Translations under genes and position numbers: made by a program
Notes under the pieces: model-generated
What the model was told of the DNA's origin: nothing
Databases searched by the model: none
What the model saw: the letters and a program-made list of their open reading frames with translations, nothing else
Part shown: piece after piece, positions 25,931-36,998 of the stretch
How the letters are laid out: each line of letters starts with the position of its first letter
Numbering within the stretch: the first letter of the stretch is position 1
From: Thinopyrum elongatum
Lineage: Eukaryota > Streptophyta > Magnoliopsida > Poales > Poaceae
Direction of reading: 5' to 3'
Assembly: GCA_011799875.1 (NCBI GenBank)
Contig: CM022297.1
Coordinates: 515,037,257-515,101,256 of the forward strand
Length of the DNA stretch: 64,000 nt

Positions 25931-26049
25931 TCCTATCTTCCCCAACCGGCCGCCCCCACTCTCACTCTCTCACGCACCCCCCGTCATCCGTCGGCGCCGC
26001 CGTTCCCTGACCACCGTCGTCGCTTCCGCCGCCGACGCTCCTGCTCCTC

Positions 26050-26310
26050 CTCCACTGAGGTAGTCCCTCCATCCCTCCTCCTCCCTCCTCCCTCCTCCTC
26101 CTCTCTCCTCCCTCCTCCTCCTCCCTCCTCCATACCGCGCCCCTCACTCCTCCTCCGGCCACCCCCTCCTCCCTCCTCCCTCCTCCTCCGCCAAGCCCTT
26201 CACCGGTAGCCCTCCTCCCCCTACTCTCTCTCCTCCCTCCTCCACCCCCTCCTCCTCCCCACCGCCCCTCCCTCCTCCTCCGGCCGCCCCCTCCTCCCTC
26301 CTCCCTCCCA
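26050..26310 (+). repeat. CTCCTCC-rich pyrimidine tract
   Basis: A nearly pure pyrimidine stretch made of CTCC and CTCCTC units. CACTA copy 2 has the purine counterpart at about 42000-42260 in the inverse direction, so it belongs to the element. An A/T-rich minisatellite containing AGTGCTTAGTTGAA follows (26315-26570). Confidence 0.8.
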
Positions 26311-27139
26311 ACTAGTTAAAATTTTATTACTATTCTTAGTTGAATTAGTAAGTGCTTAGTTGAATTAGTAAGAAAATTAATTATTTTTATTTATAGTAAG
26401 TGCTTAGTTGAACTAGTTGAATTAATAGAACTAGTTTATTTTTAGTAAGAAAATTTAGGTATATGTGATTTGATGATCTAATTAAAATTTTACTATAGAA
26501 CTAGTTTATTTTTAGTAAGAAAATTAATAGAGCTAGTTTATTTTTAGTAAGTGCTTAGTTGAATTAGTTGAATTTATGTCATTATCACTTTATCATCAAA
26601 GGATGCTATATGAGATTTGATGATCTAATTAAAATTTTACTCGGTGGAATATGCAGGCTTTTTAGAGTCGTGTCTCCTTGGAGTGATCGTCAGAGCTACC
26701 TCTACTTCCTCTACACCCGAGTTGGTGAGCTAAAAGTCCACCTCCTCCTTCTCCACTCCTCGGTGTTGAATAGAGTAGAACTAGGGTATTTAGTTATGCT
26801 TCTTAACCAAATGAAAGGTTCGGGTTATAAGATATATTGAAACGTTTTTGTCAATATTGAACCATTGAAATGCAATGAGCACCAGTTTATACTCATGTGC
26901 GAAGTGTTGATTCATTTCTGAGTGGCCTATGTTTTGCCGGAGTGTTGATTCATTTCTGTTCCGGCAAATTTCAGGCGCTCGATATGTCCTATTTTAGCAA
27001 AGGTCATGCCGGATTTTTCCGTGAATTTAAGCATGACTTGTGCTAGAATATGTAGGAAAATCGAGTGCCCCGGATTTGCTAGAAAGAGAATTAAACGACA
27101 TTTCGAGTTGACTTTAAGTCTGTCGGGGCTCCATACATG

Positions 27140-27470
27140 ACAGTCAAAAAATCAGTGAGGGAGAGTCTCCACCATATATGAGAGAAGAAGAATGCCGACT
27201 GTTGTCGTGGGGGTCGTTTCTCCTTCTTCTCTTTGTGCTAGACCTTTGTTATGCACTAGGGGAAGAAGGAGTAGCGACCATCATCGATGGTCGAAAAATC
27301 GGTGAGGGAGTGTCCACCATATATGAGAGAAGAAGAATGCCGATTGTTATCATGGGGGTCGCTTCTCCTTCTTTTCCTTGTGCTAGATATTTGTAATGCA
27401 CTAGGGAAAGGAGGAGTAGCGACCATCACCGACGGTCACAATATCAGAGAGGGGGTGCCCACCATATACA
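27140..27470 (+). repeat. 145-bp tandem repeat upstream of the CACTA gene
   Basis: The word CACCATATATGAGAGAAG starts units at about 27170 and 27314, with a partial third at about 27460. Each unit ends in a mirror-like GCGACCATC..GATGGTCG segment. The inverse CACTA copy carries the same array at 40850-41170. Its place just before the ATG suggests a promoter or regulatory region, which is inference. Confidence 0.75.
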
Positions 27471-27612
27471 TGAGATGACAGTTTAGGAAGGAAGACTCGA
27501 CAGACCTAAAGTCAACCCATTGCATATTGAGTAATAGTGATCTGTGTGTTGAGTTTCCTGGTAGTTGCCTTCGATCGATTTTCAATTAATGTTTCAACTA
27601 TGAACATAGGAA

Positions 27613-28832
27613 ATGTCTGACGACAAAAGGGAATTCGTTATGTGCGAATACTGTGAAGACGAGCGCGGCCTGTGCGACAGGCCTCACCTAGTTGGTGGTA
27701 GGCGCTTCAGCATCATGCTGGATGAGAACTTCGAAGTGGATACAGTAAGTCACAACGACAAGTCTTTTTTCGTAATTAAGCATGACTTTTGCTTCTTTTG
27801 CTTCAACTTATAATTTTAATTTTTTACTAGCGTATCCCCTGCCATGCAAGAATTTATGTCTTTGATAAGATTGGTTTCAGTACTATGGAAACTATGGAGG
27901 TAAAGAAAGTTCACTTGAGGACCGAGCATGGTTATACTTTTGCCGTAAAATTATACAATGCAAGCACCTACTCCTATTTTGAATGCAAAAATTGGAGAGC
28001 ACTATGCAAGGCTTATGCATTTGAGCCTAATATGCTTATCACCTTTGATATTCGTCCGGAAGATGAAATTGAAGGTAATATCGACATCTGGGTCGATGTG
28101 CAGATGCCTCCAGTTCTACCATTATGTGAGTTTCTCAACCATATTTATTAAGTAATTTATATTGTTTATTTAAAAATAGTTGACAACTAATTTCTATTGA
28201 CAGCTTATTTCCATTCAAGCAAACATGTCCAATGCTTGGTAGACAGCACCTACTACTGTCCCGGGGCTGAACTAAACTACGAGGAGATAGGTCATTATGT
28301 TTCATGGCTTGAGGATCTTGATACTGTCAAGACAGGATATTTTCCTAGACTTGGAGATATTAGTACTCAAAACGTGCGACCACTAGTGTGCGTATTGAAC
28401 TACGGTCACATCTATTTAGGAAAGATGGTAAGATTTTTACTATTTGTCCTCAGTGCATCTTTTGCATACATTATTTTTTAAGCTAAACTTCATTGCTAAG
28501 TATGTTACTACGATGTTCTTCAACAGGGACTCCCGATGAGTGTTGTGCCTCGTTGGATCGAGCCTAAAGGTCGCATGACAATGGTTAGCTTACGGCCAAG
28601 ATATCCTGCATTGCACATGAGTGCATTCATCATTTCTCGAAGCGAGCAAGTCTTAATAGTCAAAGACTGGAGCAAAATTGTGAAGGATCGCAGCAGAGAA
28701 GTACTAGGGGGCTGCAATCAGAAGCGCATCCCACAATTAGGAGACAGGTTCATCTGCATTTTCCAATATGATGAAGCAGGAGTGCTACACATGTTTTATG
28801 CTATTTTACCTGAGAGAGAGCAGCAGGAGTAG
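27613..28832 (+). CDS. CACTA-borne four-exon gene, B3-like protein (318 aa, intact)
   Basis: Exons 27613-27744, 27831-28125, 28204-28427 and 28527-28832 all have GT..AG borders and compatible phases and give an uninterrupted 318-codon frame to TAG. Exon 1 has a small Cys cluster (CEYCEDERGLC). Exon 2 (residues 45-142) has FECKNWRALCKAYAFEP and LITFDIRPEDEIEG, which resemble the wall and core of plant B3 DNA-binding domains. Exon 4 (VVPRWIEPKGR, LIVKDWSKIV, LGDRFICIFQY) could be a second, weaker B3-like fold. The assignment is by pattern only. Since the element lacks transposase, the protein could be the TNPA-like partner that binds subterminal repeats, or a captured host gene. The same gene sits in CACTA copy 2. 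Confidence 0.7.
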
Positions 28833-29003
28833 GTCCTAGGTATTAAGAACAATTAGTTAGTGTTGATTATATATGACTATGATGGTGATGCTGAGGAGGA
28901 GGAGTAGTGATTATGAGTACTATGATGATGATGATGAGGAGTTGTTATATGACAATGATGTATTATGATGATAAGTTGTTAATGATATTATGATGATGAT
29001 GAT

Positions 29004-29118
29004 GAGTTATTATGTCATTGGGTGAAAGAACCGCGGATTAGTTTCTAGTGGATGGATCCAAAGTGACCATGCACTTGAAACTAATCCACGGTTCTTTCAC
29101 CCAATGATGTAATAACTC
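29004..29118. repeat. Inverted repeat after the CACTA gene
   Basis: Arms of about 40 nt (29004-29045 and 29076-29118) pair with few mismatches around a short loop containing GGATGGATCC. Each arm contains GGTGAAAGAACCG. CACTA copy 2 keeps only one arm (about 39178-39225). Confidence 0.8.
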
Positions 29119-29214
29119 ATTATGATGTAAAAATAATCTCTAAATTGCTACTGTATGAAAACTTGTATAATGGCGTATGAATACGACATAAAACAAAAAA
29201 GAAATATGTAATAA

Positions 29215-29410
29215 TAGTAGTAGCGCGGGTACAAAGGCGCGCTGCTAGTAACTACCAGTAGAGCTTTCTACCAAAAGCGCTACTGCTAAGCAGGTATAGC
29301 AGTAGCACGGGCAGACACACGCTACTGCTACACTTTAGCTGTAGCGCCATAGCAGTAGCGCACTGCCCCGCGCTACTGCTATACCTAAAACCGGCGCTAC
29401 TACTAGGCTT
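29215..29410. repeat. Right subterminal repeats of CACTA copy 1
   Basis: The same AGCAGTAGCGC / GCGCTACTGCT words as at the left end are packed into about 200 bp just inside the right terminus. Confidence 0.8.
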
Positions 29411-29426
29411 TTCCCTAGTAGTGTCA

Positions 29427-29900
29427 GGGTCCATATGGATTGACTTATCGAGAGTACACAAGGTTCGGAGTAGCATCTTGCAAATAGGCAGGTTTAACCA
29501 AGTTTCAAGGAAGGCGGCTTAATAGCCTGGGTTTATCCTCGCTATCCGTAAGCCGGCCCTCACATGACAAACCACCGTTTTAACCTTAACGAGTTCAGGG
29601 TCTTATTTAAAAGATTGACTGTTAAGAGTACGGCGGGTCATTCAGGATTACCTGGTGGAGAAGCATCTTGCATACAGGCAGGATAACCCGGAATTCGGCG
29701 TTTTATGCCTGGTCACGAGGGTAAGAAATCTAAACCCGTTGGGTTGGAAGCCCCCAAGTAACCTTATGAACAAATAATAAAGGCTCAAATTCTTTTGAAA
29801 TGAAACGACAGAGGCCCTGAATTATCAGGGCGTGCCGGCTTTATTAATTTGATCATAATATATACATTGATGGATGTATGTACAAAACACGAGCCAATGG
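29427..29900 (-). repeat. Tat non-coding region with degenerate tandem units
   Basis: GCATCTTGCAAATAGGCAGG at 29473 recurs as GCATCTTGCATACAGGCAGG at 29663, about 190 bp apart. A TTTATCCTCGCTATCCGTAA segment near 29527 matches 25206. Rejoining the sides of the CACTA insertion gives an array of two to three diverged units of 170-190 bp downstream of integrase. No frame is supported. Confidence 0.6.
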
Positions 29901-29901
29901 C

Positions 29902-30971
29902 CTATGTGTAATAAGGCCGAAGATGAGCAATGTTCCAAGGCCGGTGGGTCTCTTCCGCCGATGTACGTGAATCCTTGTGTTCTTGAATATCAATGAGGTA
30001 GTATGACCTGTTGTTCAGGTTTTTGCTGACCACAAAAGGTCCTTCCCAAGGTGGGGAGACCTTGTGCATATCTATTTGGTCTTGGATTAACCGGAGCACT
30101 AAATCGCCTTCTTGAAATGTACGGGTCTTAACCCTGCGGCTATGATAGGGACGCTGATCTTGCTGGTATATCACCGAATGAGCCGCCGCAGTGTCACGCT
30201 CCTCATCCAACACATCAAGTGCATCTTGACGTGCTATCTCATTAGCAGCCTCAACATAAGCCGCCACACGGGGCGAATCATGACGGATATCACTGGGGAG
30301 AACCGCTTCTGCCCCATAGACCATAAAAAAGGGCGTGTAACCTGTTGATCTGTTGGGGGTGGTGTTGATACTCCAAAGCACTCATGGTAATTCCTCAACC
30401 CAATAACCCGGTGTCCTTTGGAAAGGGACCATAAGCCGGGGTTTTATACCTCTCAGGATTCTTGATTTGCTCTCTGGGCTTGACCATTAGATTACGGATG
30501 AGCCACCGAAGAAACATCAAGACGAATATGCTCCATTTCACAAAATTCTCTCATAGCACCTTTAGATAGATTGGTACCATTATCAGTGATGATACTATGA
30601 GGAAAACCAAAACGGAAGATTACTTTCTTTATGAATTGAACCGCCGTTGCTGCGTCACACTTGCTGACCAGCTCTGCCTCAACCCACTTGGTAAACTTAT
30701 CAACCGCCACCAAGAGGTGGGTCTTTTTGTCTTTAGACCTTTTGAAAGGCCCAATCATATCAAGCCCCCAGACTACAAACGGCCAAGTAATTGGAATCAT
30801 CCTCAACTCTTGAGCCGGCACATGAACTCGTCGAGAAAATTTCTGACAGCCATCACACTTACTAACCAGGTCCTCTACATCAGCATGAGCTGTCAACCAA
30901 TAAAATCCATGCCGGAATGCTTTAGCCACCAAAGATTTAGAGCCGGCATGATGACCGCAAATCACCCTCAT
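29902..30971 (-). pseudogene. Tat integrase, broken
   Basis: The zinc-binding part (CGHHAGSKSLVAKAFRHGFY..CDGCQKF) is followed by the catalytic core with GLDMIGPF and IITDNGTN. The segment that should hold the catalytic Glu reads SNGQAQRANQES, so the acid is Gln here. Stop codons and a frameshift fall between 30382 and 30491. The C-terminal part continues to 29902 (NTTPNRSTGYTPFFMVYGAE, PRPWEGPF-like WEGPFVV). The family's enzyme joins cDNA ends to host DNA; this copy cannot. Confidence 0.88.
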
Positions 30972-30980
30972 GGATTTCCC

Positions 30981-31667
30981 TTAGAATTTGGTGCCTTCTT
31001 CAAGAGAAACACAACGCTGGAACACGCCTGTGACACTGCATCGGTGTAACTCGCCGTTGATAATAGTCATAGACTTAGACCGCCAGGTTATTTGCCTGGC
31101 CTCAGTTTCGTCCTCAGGTAACTCGCCCCGGGTCATATAAGCCAAGTAGGGAACTGTCCAATCTGGAGTAGCATGGAGAGCCGCCACCAACTGTGCCTCC
31201 GGGTCAGGAATAGCAAGATCCTCCTCGGATGGCAATTTAACTGAAGGATTAGTCAATATATCAAGAAAAACATTAGGGGGTACCGGTTTACGCTGTGACC
31301 CAAGCCGGCTCAAGGCATCAGCCGCCTCGTTCTTCCTTCGATCCAGATGCTCCACCTGATAACCTTTGAAGTGACCAGCCACATTATCAACCGCCCGGTG
31401 ATAAGCCGCCATGAGCGGGTCTTTGGAATCCCATGTGCCAGAGACCTGCTGAGCCACCAAATCTGAATCGCCGAAGCACCTGACCCGGCTTAAGTTCATC
31501 TCCTTACCCATTCGAAGACCATGGAGTAGAGCCTCATACTCAGCCGCATTATTAGTGCAGGGAAACATCAATCTTAAAACATAACAAAACTTATCACCTC
31601 GTGGGGAAGTCAAAATGACTCCAGCCCCCGAGCCTTCCAATTGCCGAGACCCGTCAAAGTGAATAGT
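30981..31667 (-). pseudogene. Second (archaeal-type) RNase H of the Tat element
   Basis: After TAG at 31665 the frame continues with IHFDGSRQ, then NNAAEYEALLHGL, FGDSDLVAQQ and NEAADALSRLG, which supply the D, E, D and D catalytic residues. A second RNase H directly before integrase is characteristic of Tat elements. The TAG replaces one codon between the two RNase H domains. A stop also closes the frame near 30981. Confidence 0.85.
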
Positions 31668-33041
31668 CTAGTATGTGTTGTCAGGTTTCTCTTCCGGTGT
31701 CTGCAAGTCTTTCCAATCATTGATGAAGTCCACAAGAGCCTGAGACTTGATAGCTGTCCTTGGCACATACTTCAATCCATGGGGTCCAAGCTCAATGGCC
31801 CACTTAGCCACTCGGCATGTAGTCTCTCTGTTTTGAATAATATCCCCTAAAGGAACTGAGCTGACCACTGTAATGGGATGGACAAGAAAATAATGCTTCA
31901 ACTTGTGACTAGCCATGAACACTCCATATACCAACTTCTGCCAATGCGGGTATCGCTGTTTAGACTCAATCAACACCTCACTAAAATAGTAAACCGGCCT
32001 CTGGACTGGATACTCTTTACCTATCTCCTTGCGCTCTACCACAACCACCACACTCACAGCCCTGCTGTTAGCCGCCACGTATAGAAGTAAGGGTTCTTTT
32101 TCAATGGGATCTGCAAGGACAGGCGGCTCAACCATCTGCTTTTTGAGCATTTCGAACGTCTCATTGGCAGAATCACTCAAAACAAAGTGATATGTTTTCT
32201 TCATCATCTGGTACAGAGGAATTGCCTTCTCTCCCAGGCGGCTTATGAACCGGCTCAATGCTGCAATTCGACCCGCCAAGCGTTGAACATCATTGATACA
32301 GGCCGGCTTAGCCAAAGAAGTAATGGCCTTAATTTTCTCCGGGTTAGCTTCAATACCTCTCTCGGAGACCAGGAAACCTAAAAGCTTGCCTGCAGGTACC
32401 CCAAAAACACATTTGGCTGGGTTAAGCATCATCTTGTAGACCCGGAGATTATCAAAGGTCTCTCTTAAATCATCCAACAGAGACTCTTTCTTCTTAGACT
32501 TGAGAACAATATCATCCACATAAGCATGAACATTGCGTCCAATCTGGTTATGGAAATAATTCTGGACACAACGTTGATAAGTCGCCTGGGCACTCTTGAG
32601 CCCAAAAGGCATAGACACGTAGCAGAAAGCTCCAAAAGGTGTGATGAAAGCTGTCTTCTCTTGGTCTTTAACTACCATCTTAATCTGATGGTAACCAGAA
32701 TAAGCATCCAGAAAGCACAAACGCTCACAACCCGCCGTGGCATCTATGATCTGATCAATATGAGGAAGAGCAAAAGGATCAGCTGGACAAGCTTTGTTAA
32801 GATCAGTGTAATCCACACACATACGCCAAGTGCCATTCTTCTTAAGTACCAGCACCGAGTTAGCCAACCATTCAGGATGAAAAACTTCGACGATAAACCC
32901 AGCCGCTAAGAGCCGGGCCACTTCTTCTCCAATGGCTTTACGTCTCTCTTTGTTAAAACGGCAAAGGAACTGCTTGACCGGCTTAAATTTAGGATCAATA
33001 TTGAGAGTGTGCTCAGTGAGTTCTCTTGGTACACCTGGCAT
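31668..33041 (-). pseudogene. Tat reverse transcriptase and first RNase H
   Basis: 457 uninterrupted codons. The RT blocks are WRMCVDYTDLNKACP, SGYHQI, FGAFCYVSMPFGLKSAQ and AYVDDIV, the YVDD catalytic box. The connection and a degenerate RNase H follow (LLLYVAANSRAVS, FMASHKLKHYF). This is the best preserved segment of the element. It was one frame with protease and the second RNase H, from which single stops now separate it. Confidence 0.9.
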
Positions 33042-33104
33042 GTCAGAAGGTTTCCATGCAAAGATGTCCCGGTTCTCACGGAAGAACTCGATGAGCGCGC
33101 TTTC

Positions 33105-33716
33105 CTATTTCGGATCCATCTTAGCACTGATAGTGAATTGCTGGGATGAGTCGCCAGTGACAAAGTCAACCTGTTTAGTATCATTCGCCGATTTAAACTT
33201 CAGCAAAGGGTCTTGCTCTGTGGTTGGTCTCTTTAAAGGGGTCATGTCCGCCGAGTCAACATTATCCTTATAAAACTTCAGCTCTTCCGTGGCACAGGCA
33301 GACTCAGCACAGGCAGCATCACCTTCTTCACATTCCAAGGCTATTTTCCTGTTACCATGGACTGTAATGGTACCCTTACGACCCGGCATCTTGAGCTGCA
33401 GATACACATAACAGGGCCGTGCCATAAACTTAGCGTAAGCCGACCGTCCAAACAAAGCGTGATAGGGGCTTTTGATTTTAACCACTTCAAACCACAATGT
33501 CTCTGCCCTGTAATCATAATCATCACCAAAAGCCACTTCTAAGGCGATCTTACCAACTGGGTAGGCCGACTTACTAGGTACCACACCATGAAAGACTGTA
33601 GAGGACGGCTTAAGATCTTTGTCAGTCAAACTCATACGGCGAAAAGTATCATAGTAAAGGATATTGATGCTGCTGCCTCCATCCATAAGCACCTTAGTAA
33701 ACTTATAACCCCCAAC
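33105..33716 (-). pseudogene. Tat protease region
   Basis: LMDGGSSINILY gives the Asp active site in the form usual for this lineage. YHALFGRSAYAKFMA and LQLKMPG follow. A TAG at about 33105 separates it from RT and a TAG near 33710 from the end of gag, all in one frame. Confidence 0.8.
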
Positions 33717-36362
33717 CTAATGGGCTACCACCAATGCAAGCTGACCCGGATTGTCACCCCGGGGCGGGTGATCCTCACGGCTCCATACAATTGGCTGTTC
33801 TGACCATCGCAGGTATTGAGGCACCGCCGGCTCAACTGTACTGACCGCACGCTTGTAAACCTTCTGATCACGCTTGCAAAGACTTGTGGTGAACACGTGA
33901 TACTGGCCACCACTAAGCTGCTTGGGATTGGTCTGGTACCCTGACTGTTGCTGTTGATTACCCTGACTGGGCTGCTGATTATAGCCGCCCTGGTTACCCT
34001 GTCCTTGGTATCCAGAATTTGAGCCGCCGCCCCCAAAGCCGGGCCCGTGTGAACCGGATCCTGACCCACCGTGCGGCCCATTATTGTTATTATGATCCTG
34101 ATGAAAGCCGGAGTTCTTATATTCCTTCATGATATGACAATCCTTCCACAGGTGACCCGAAGGCCTATTCGGAAAACTGTGCTTCGGGCACGGTTCATTT
34201 AACATTGCCTCAAGATTAAGCTTTGGTCCTCTAAACTGAGGCGGCTTTCCCTTGCGACGCTGGTTGTTATTCTGTGCATTGGTATTGGCCACAAAATCTG
34301 ACCCGCCGTCGGCTTGCTTGCGCTTTCCGTAGTTGCCCTAATTATATCCTGTCATATTTTGCTGCTGCCCCTTCCCATTGTCGTTCTTCTTCGCCTTGCT
34401 GGACTTCTCCTCATCGGACCCAGCATCCTTAGTGGTGTCTGAGTCGGCATATTTGATGAGAGCCGCCATGAGCTCTCCCATGTCATTGCAGTGACGTTTA
34501 AGTCGCCCTAGCTTCTGTTTGAGGGGCGTGAAGCAGCAATTCTTCTCTAAGATCAAAACAGCAGAACCGGCTGTGATACTATCCAATGAGTGGATAACAG
34601 CTGAGACCCGGCGCACCCAGTGGTGGGCCGACTCATCCTCGCACTGGACACAAGCGTCTAGGTCGATGATCGATAGAGGCTGCTTGTACGTGTCTTTGAA
34701 ATTCGAATAAAACGCGCCTTCAACTCAGCCCATGAATTGATGGAGTTGACAGGTAACCCTTTCAGCCAAGTTCGAGCCGACCCTTCCAGCATCATGGTGA
34801 AGTATTTGGCGCAAACGGCATCGTTAACATCTAGCATCTACATGGCCAGCTCGTAGCTCTCAATCCAGGCCTCAGGTGGAAGATCGGCTGTGTAATTAGG
34901 GACCTTGCAAGGACTCTTAAAATCTTTAGGCAGACGCTCATTACGTAGAGCCGGCACTAGGTATGGCACACCCACCATCCTGGAAGTCATCCCAGCCGCC
35001 ACAGATGCCGAATGGTTTTGCTGAATCTATTGATGAGCTTCTAGTTGAGCCGCCAGTTCCGCCTCTTGACGTGCTCTTGCTTGATCCCTGATGGCTTGAA
35101 TATTGTTATCATCACGGGGCGGGTCATGCCCATGGGGCAGGTTACGACACCGCTCGCTGCTGGAAACCGCCGGCGACTCAATGTGTCGGCTGTAGCTTCG
35201 ACTGTGGCGCAGAGTTGAATGGATTCGCTCACGGCTGTATGAGTAAGCCGCCGGTTGAGCTACAGCCGTCTGAAGAAGTTGCATGGCATTCCGGGTTTCT
35301 ATCGCAGCTGGGGACTCGCCTTCAACTAGAAGAGCCGCCAGCTGTGAAGCCGCGGCAATCATGTTATCCAGTGGGTTAGAGTAATTACCCGGAGGTGTCG
35401 GCACTCGCTGAGGCGGGGTCAAATTCAAACGAGATGGGTCTGCTATGCGAGGCTGAGCCGCTGCCCCGGTCGCGGGTGTCTCGTCAGCTCGGGTCACACC
35501 GGGCGGGTTACTCGGTCCTGCCCTAGGTGTAATAAAAAGGTTTCGTCCCTCAAACTGCGGAGGTAGGCGGCTCTGGTGCCTCCTTCGAAGAACAGCATTT
35601 GACGCATTCTGATCCAAGTTTAACCGGAAAGCTTCTGCTTGAATCCGTTGTGACTCGGCTTCCAACGCGGCTCGCTCCGTTGCCATCCTGATATTCTCCG
35701 CATTGAGCTCCTCTCTAGCTTGGGCTATCTCATCCCGCAATTTGTCCACCTCCACATTATGCTGTGCTTTAGTCGTCGGAGTCACCTCTGCGGCTAACAA
35801 AGTCGCCAAATCATCCAAGAGCTCAGATAAGACTTGAGCCGGCGGGCACGTAGAGCCGCTCACCCCGGCCATCGCAGCACCCGTTGAACCGGAGGTCATG
35901 GCTGCGGTGGTCGATGAATTCACCATCTGTTGCATGCTGGCCATGAAGATAGCAGCCCTGCTCGGCGGCTCATAGGGGTCCAGAATACTGTCACCATCGG
36001 AGTAGCCCCCAAGCCCGCCGTCTTGTAGTTGATAGATTGACTCAGTTTCGCCGGTTGAAGACTCATCACCTGAATAGATGGTTGTCTCTCCACCGGACAC
36101 AGAACCTTCCTCAAGATCCGCTCCATGAACAAAACCAACGAAAGCATGCTTCCGGGCGGGTTGAACCTTGGTGGGTCGTGCGCACTGAGCCGTCTCAATG
36201 GTGTCGGTGCAGACGTCCGGCTCAGGCTCCAACTCACCAATCTTGCCGATGAAGACGTGAATTCTGCCAAAGGGGACCCGGTACCCGTACTTGATTGAAT
36301 CGGCCTCGAGACCCCAGCCAGCGTCATCGATGTAGATCTTGCCGCGGCGGCTCTTGGTCATC
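33717..36362 (-). pseudogene. Tat gag
   Basis: The N-terminal part starts at about 36362 (MTKSRRGKIYIDD). A long acidic and Ala-rich region with a helical stretch of coiled-coil character (about 35590-35790, EIAQAREELNAENIRMATERA) follows to 35027. A block with stops and a frameshift occupies 34617-35026, where the conserved capsid part should be. The rest (33717-34616) has a degenerate CPKHSF..GHLWKDCHIMKEY zinc-binding segment and a Gly/Gln/Asn-rich tail. The frame opens upstream into the LTR only by chance. Confidence 0.8.
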
Positions 36363-36430
36363 CGGCCCACGGCGTATCCCTTGATCTCTGAGAAGCTGCC
36401 CTTCAAGAACTCGAAACCATCGTGCGAAGG

Positions 36431-36449
36431 CCCCACAGTGGGCGCCAAC
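36431..36449 (-). other. Primer binding site of the Tat element
   Basis: The minus strand reads GTTGGCGCCCACTGTGGGG directly after the LTR end CCACGACA. TGGCGCC-type sites are usual for plant Gypsy elements. Confidence 0.8.
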
Positions 36450-36978
36450 TGTCGTGGAATTGTCACGGCAGATGTCCTAGCAAAAGGACTTAGGTGTGGA
36501 GCCATCGCAACGTAGTTAGCTTGAAGGGGTTGAACAGGACAAAGGACACAAGGAGTTTACCCAGGTTCGGCCCCTCACAAGGAGGTAAAAGCCTATGTCC
36601 TGCTTCTAGTTGTATTGCTTGAGTTTCGATTACAAGGGAGCGAATACGCTTGACCTAGTTCTCGATCGACTGTTTCTTGACTTAACCCGCCGCCGGGTCT
36701 CAACCTTATATACACAGGTTGAGACCCAGAGGCTTACAGAGTCCCGACTAGCTCACACAATGTGACCGGCTCAGCTTCTAACTAATCATGCCTTAAAAGG
36801 CAAGTCATCATATGGTGGTTCATAGGCCCGGGTCTTGGGCCTTCGGTAGGCCTGCTTCCATGAGCCGCCGTCTTCAAACTTCTCTTTGGGCCTCCTTGGA
36901 CCTTCTTCATATTAACCCGCCAACGGTGTAACCCGGCCCCTCCTGGGCGGGTCACACCTCGGAGCTATATCCCCAACA
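36450..36978 (-). repeat. 5' LTR of the Tat element
   Basis: 529 bp, pairing with 7067-7595. Against the other LTR I counted about 20 substitutions and no length change by eye. ATTAC follows at 36979-36983. Confidence 0.92.
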
Positions 36979-36998
36979 ATTACCAAAAAGGGGGAGAT

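Larger units (their letters stand above)
25274..29423 (+). mobile_element. CACTA transposon copy 1 (non-autonomous, 4150 bp)
   Basis: Ends are CACTACTAGGGAAAAGC and its inverse GCTTTTCCCTAGTAGTG. TCA flanks both sides (25271-25273, 29424-29426), the expected 3-bp duplication. Many subterminal copies of GCGCTACTGCTA in both directions occupy each end. No transposase (TNPD-like) is present; the only gene is a four-exon ORF at 27613-28832. It lies within the Tat element's non-coding region and is the most recent layer there. Confidence 0.93.
7067..36978 (-). mobile_element. Tat-lineage Ty3/Gypsy retrotransposon, complete but nested
   Basis: Two 529-bp LTRs (7067-7595 and 36450-36978) face the same way. 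The perfect 5-bp duplication ATTAC sits at 7062-7066 and 36979-36983. On the minus strand the order is LTR, primer site, gag, protease, reverse transcriptase/RNase H, second RNase H, integrase, long non-coding region, a gene in opposite orientation, LTR. The extra RNase H after the first one and the opposed 3' gene are lineage marks of Tat elements. The span is 29.9 kb; removing the Tekay-like and CACTA insertions leaves about 13.5 kb, a normal Tat length. By eye the LTRs differ at about 20 of 529 positions, with no indels. Confidence 0.9.
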
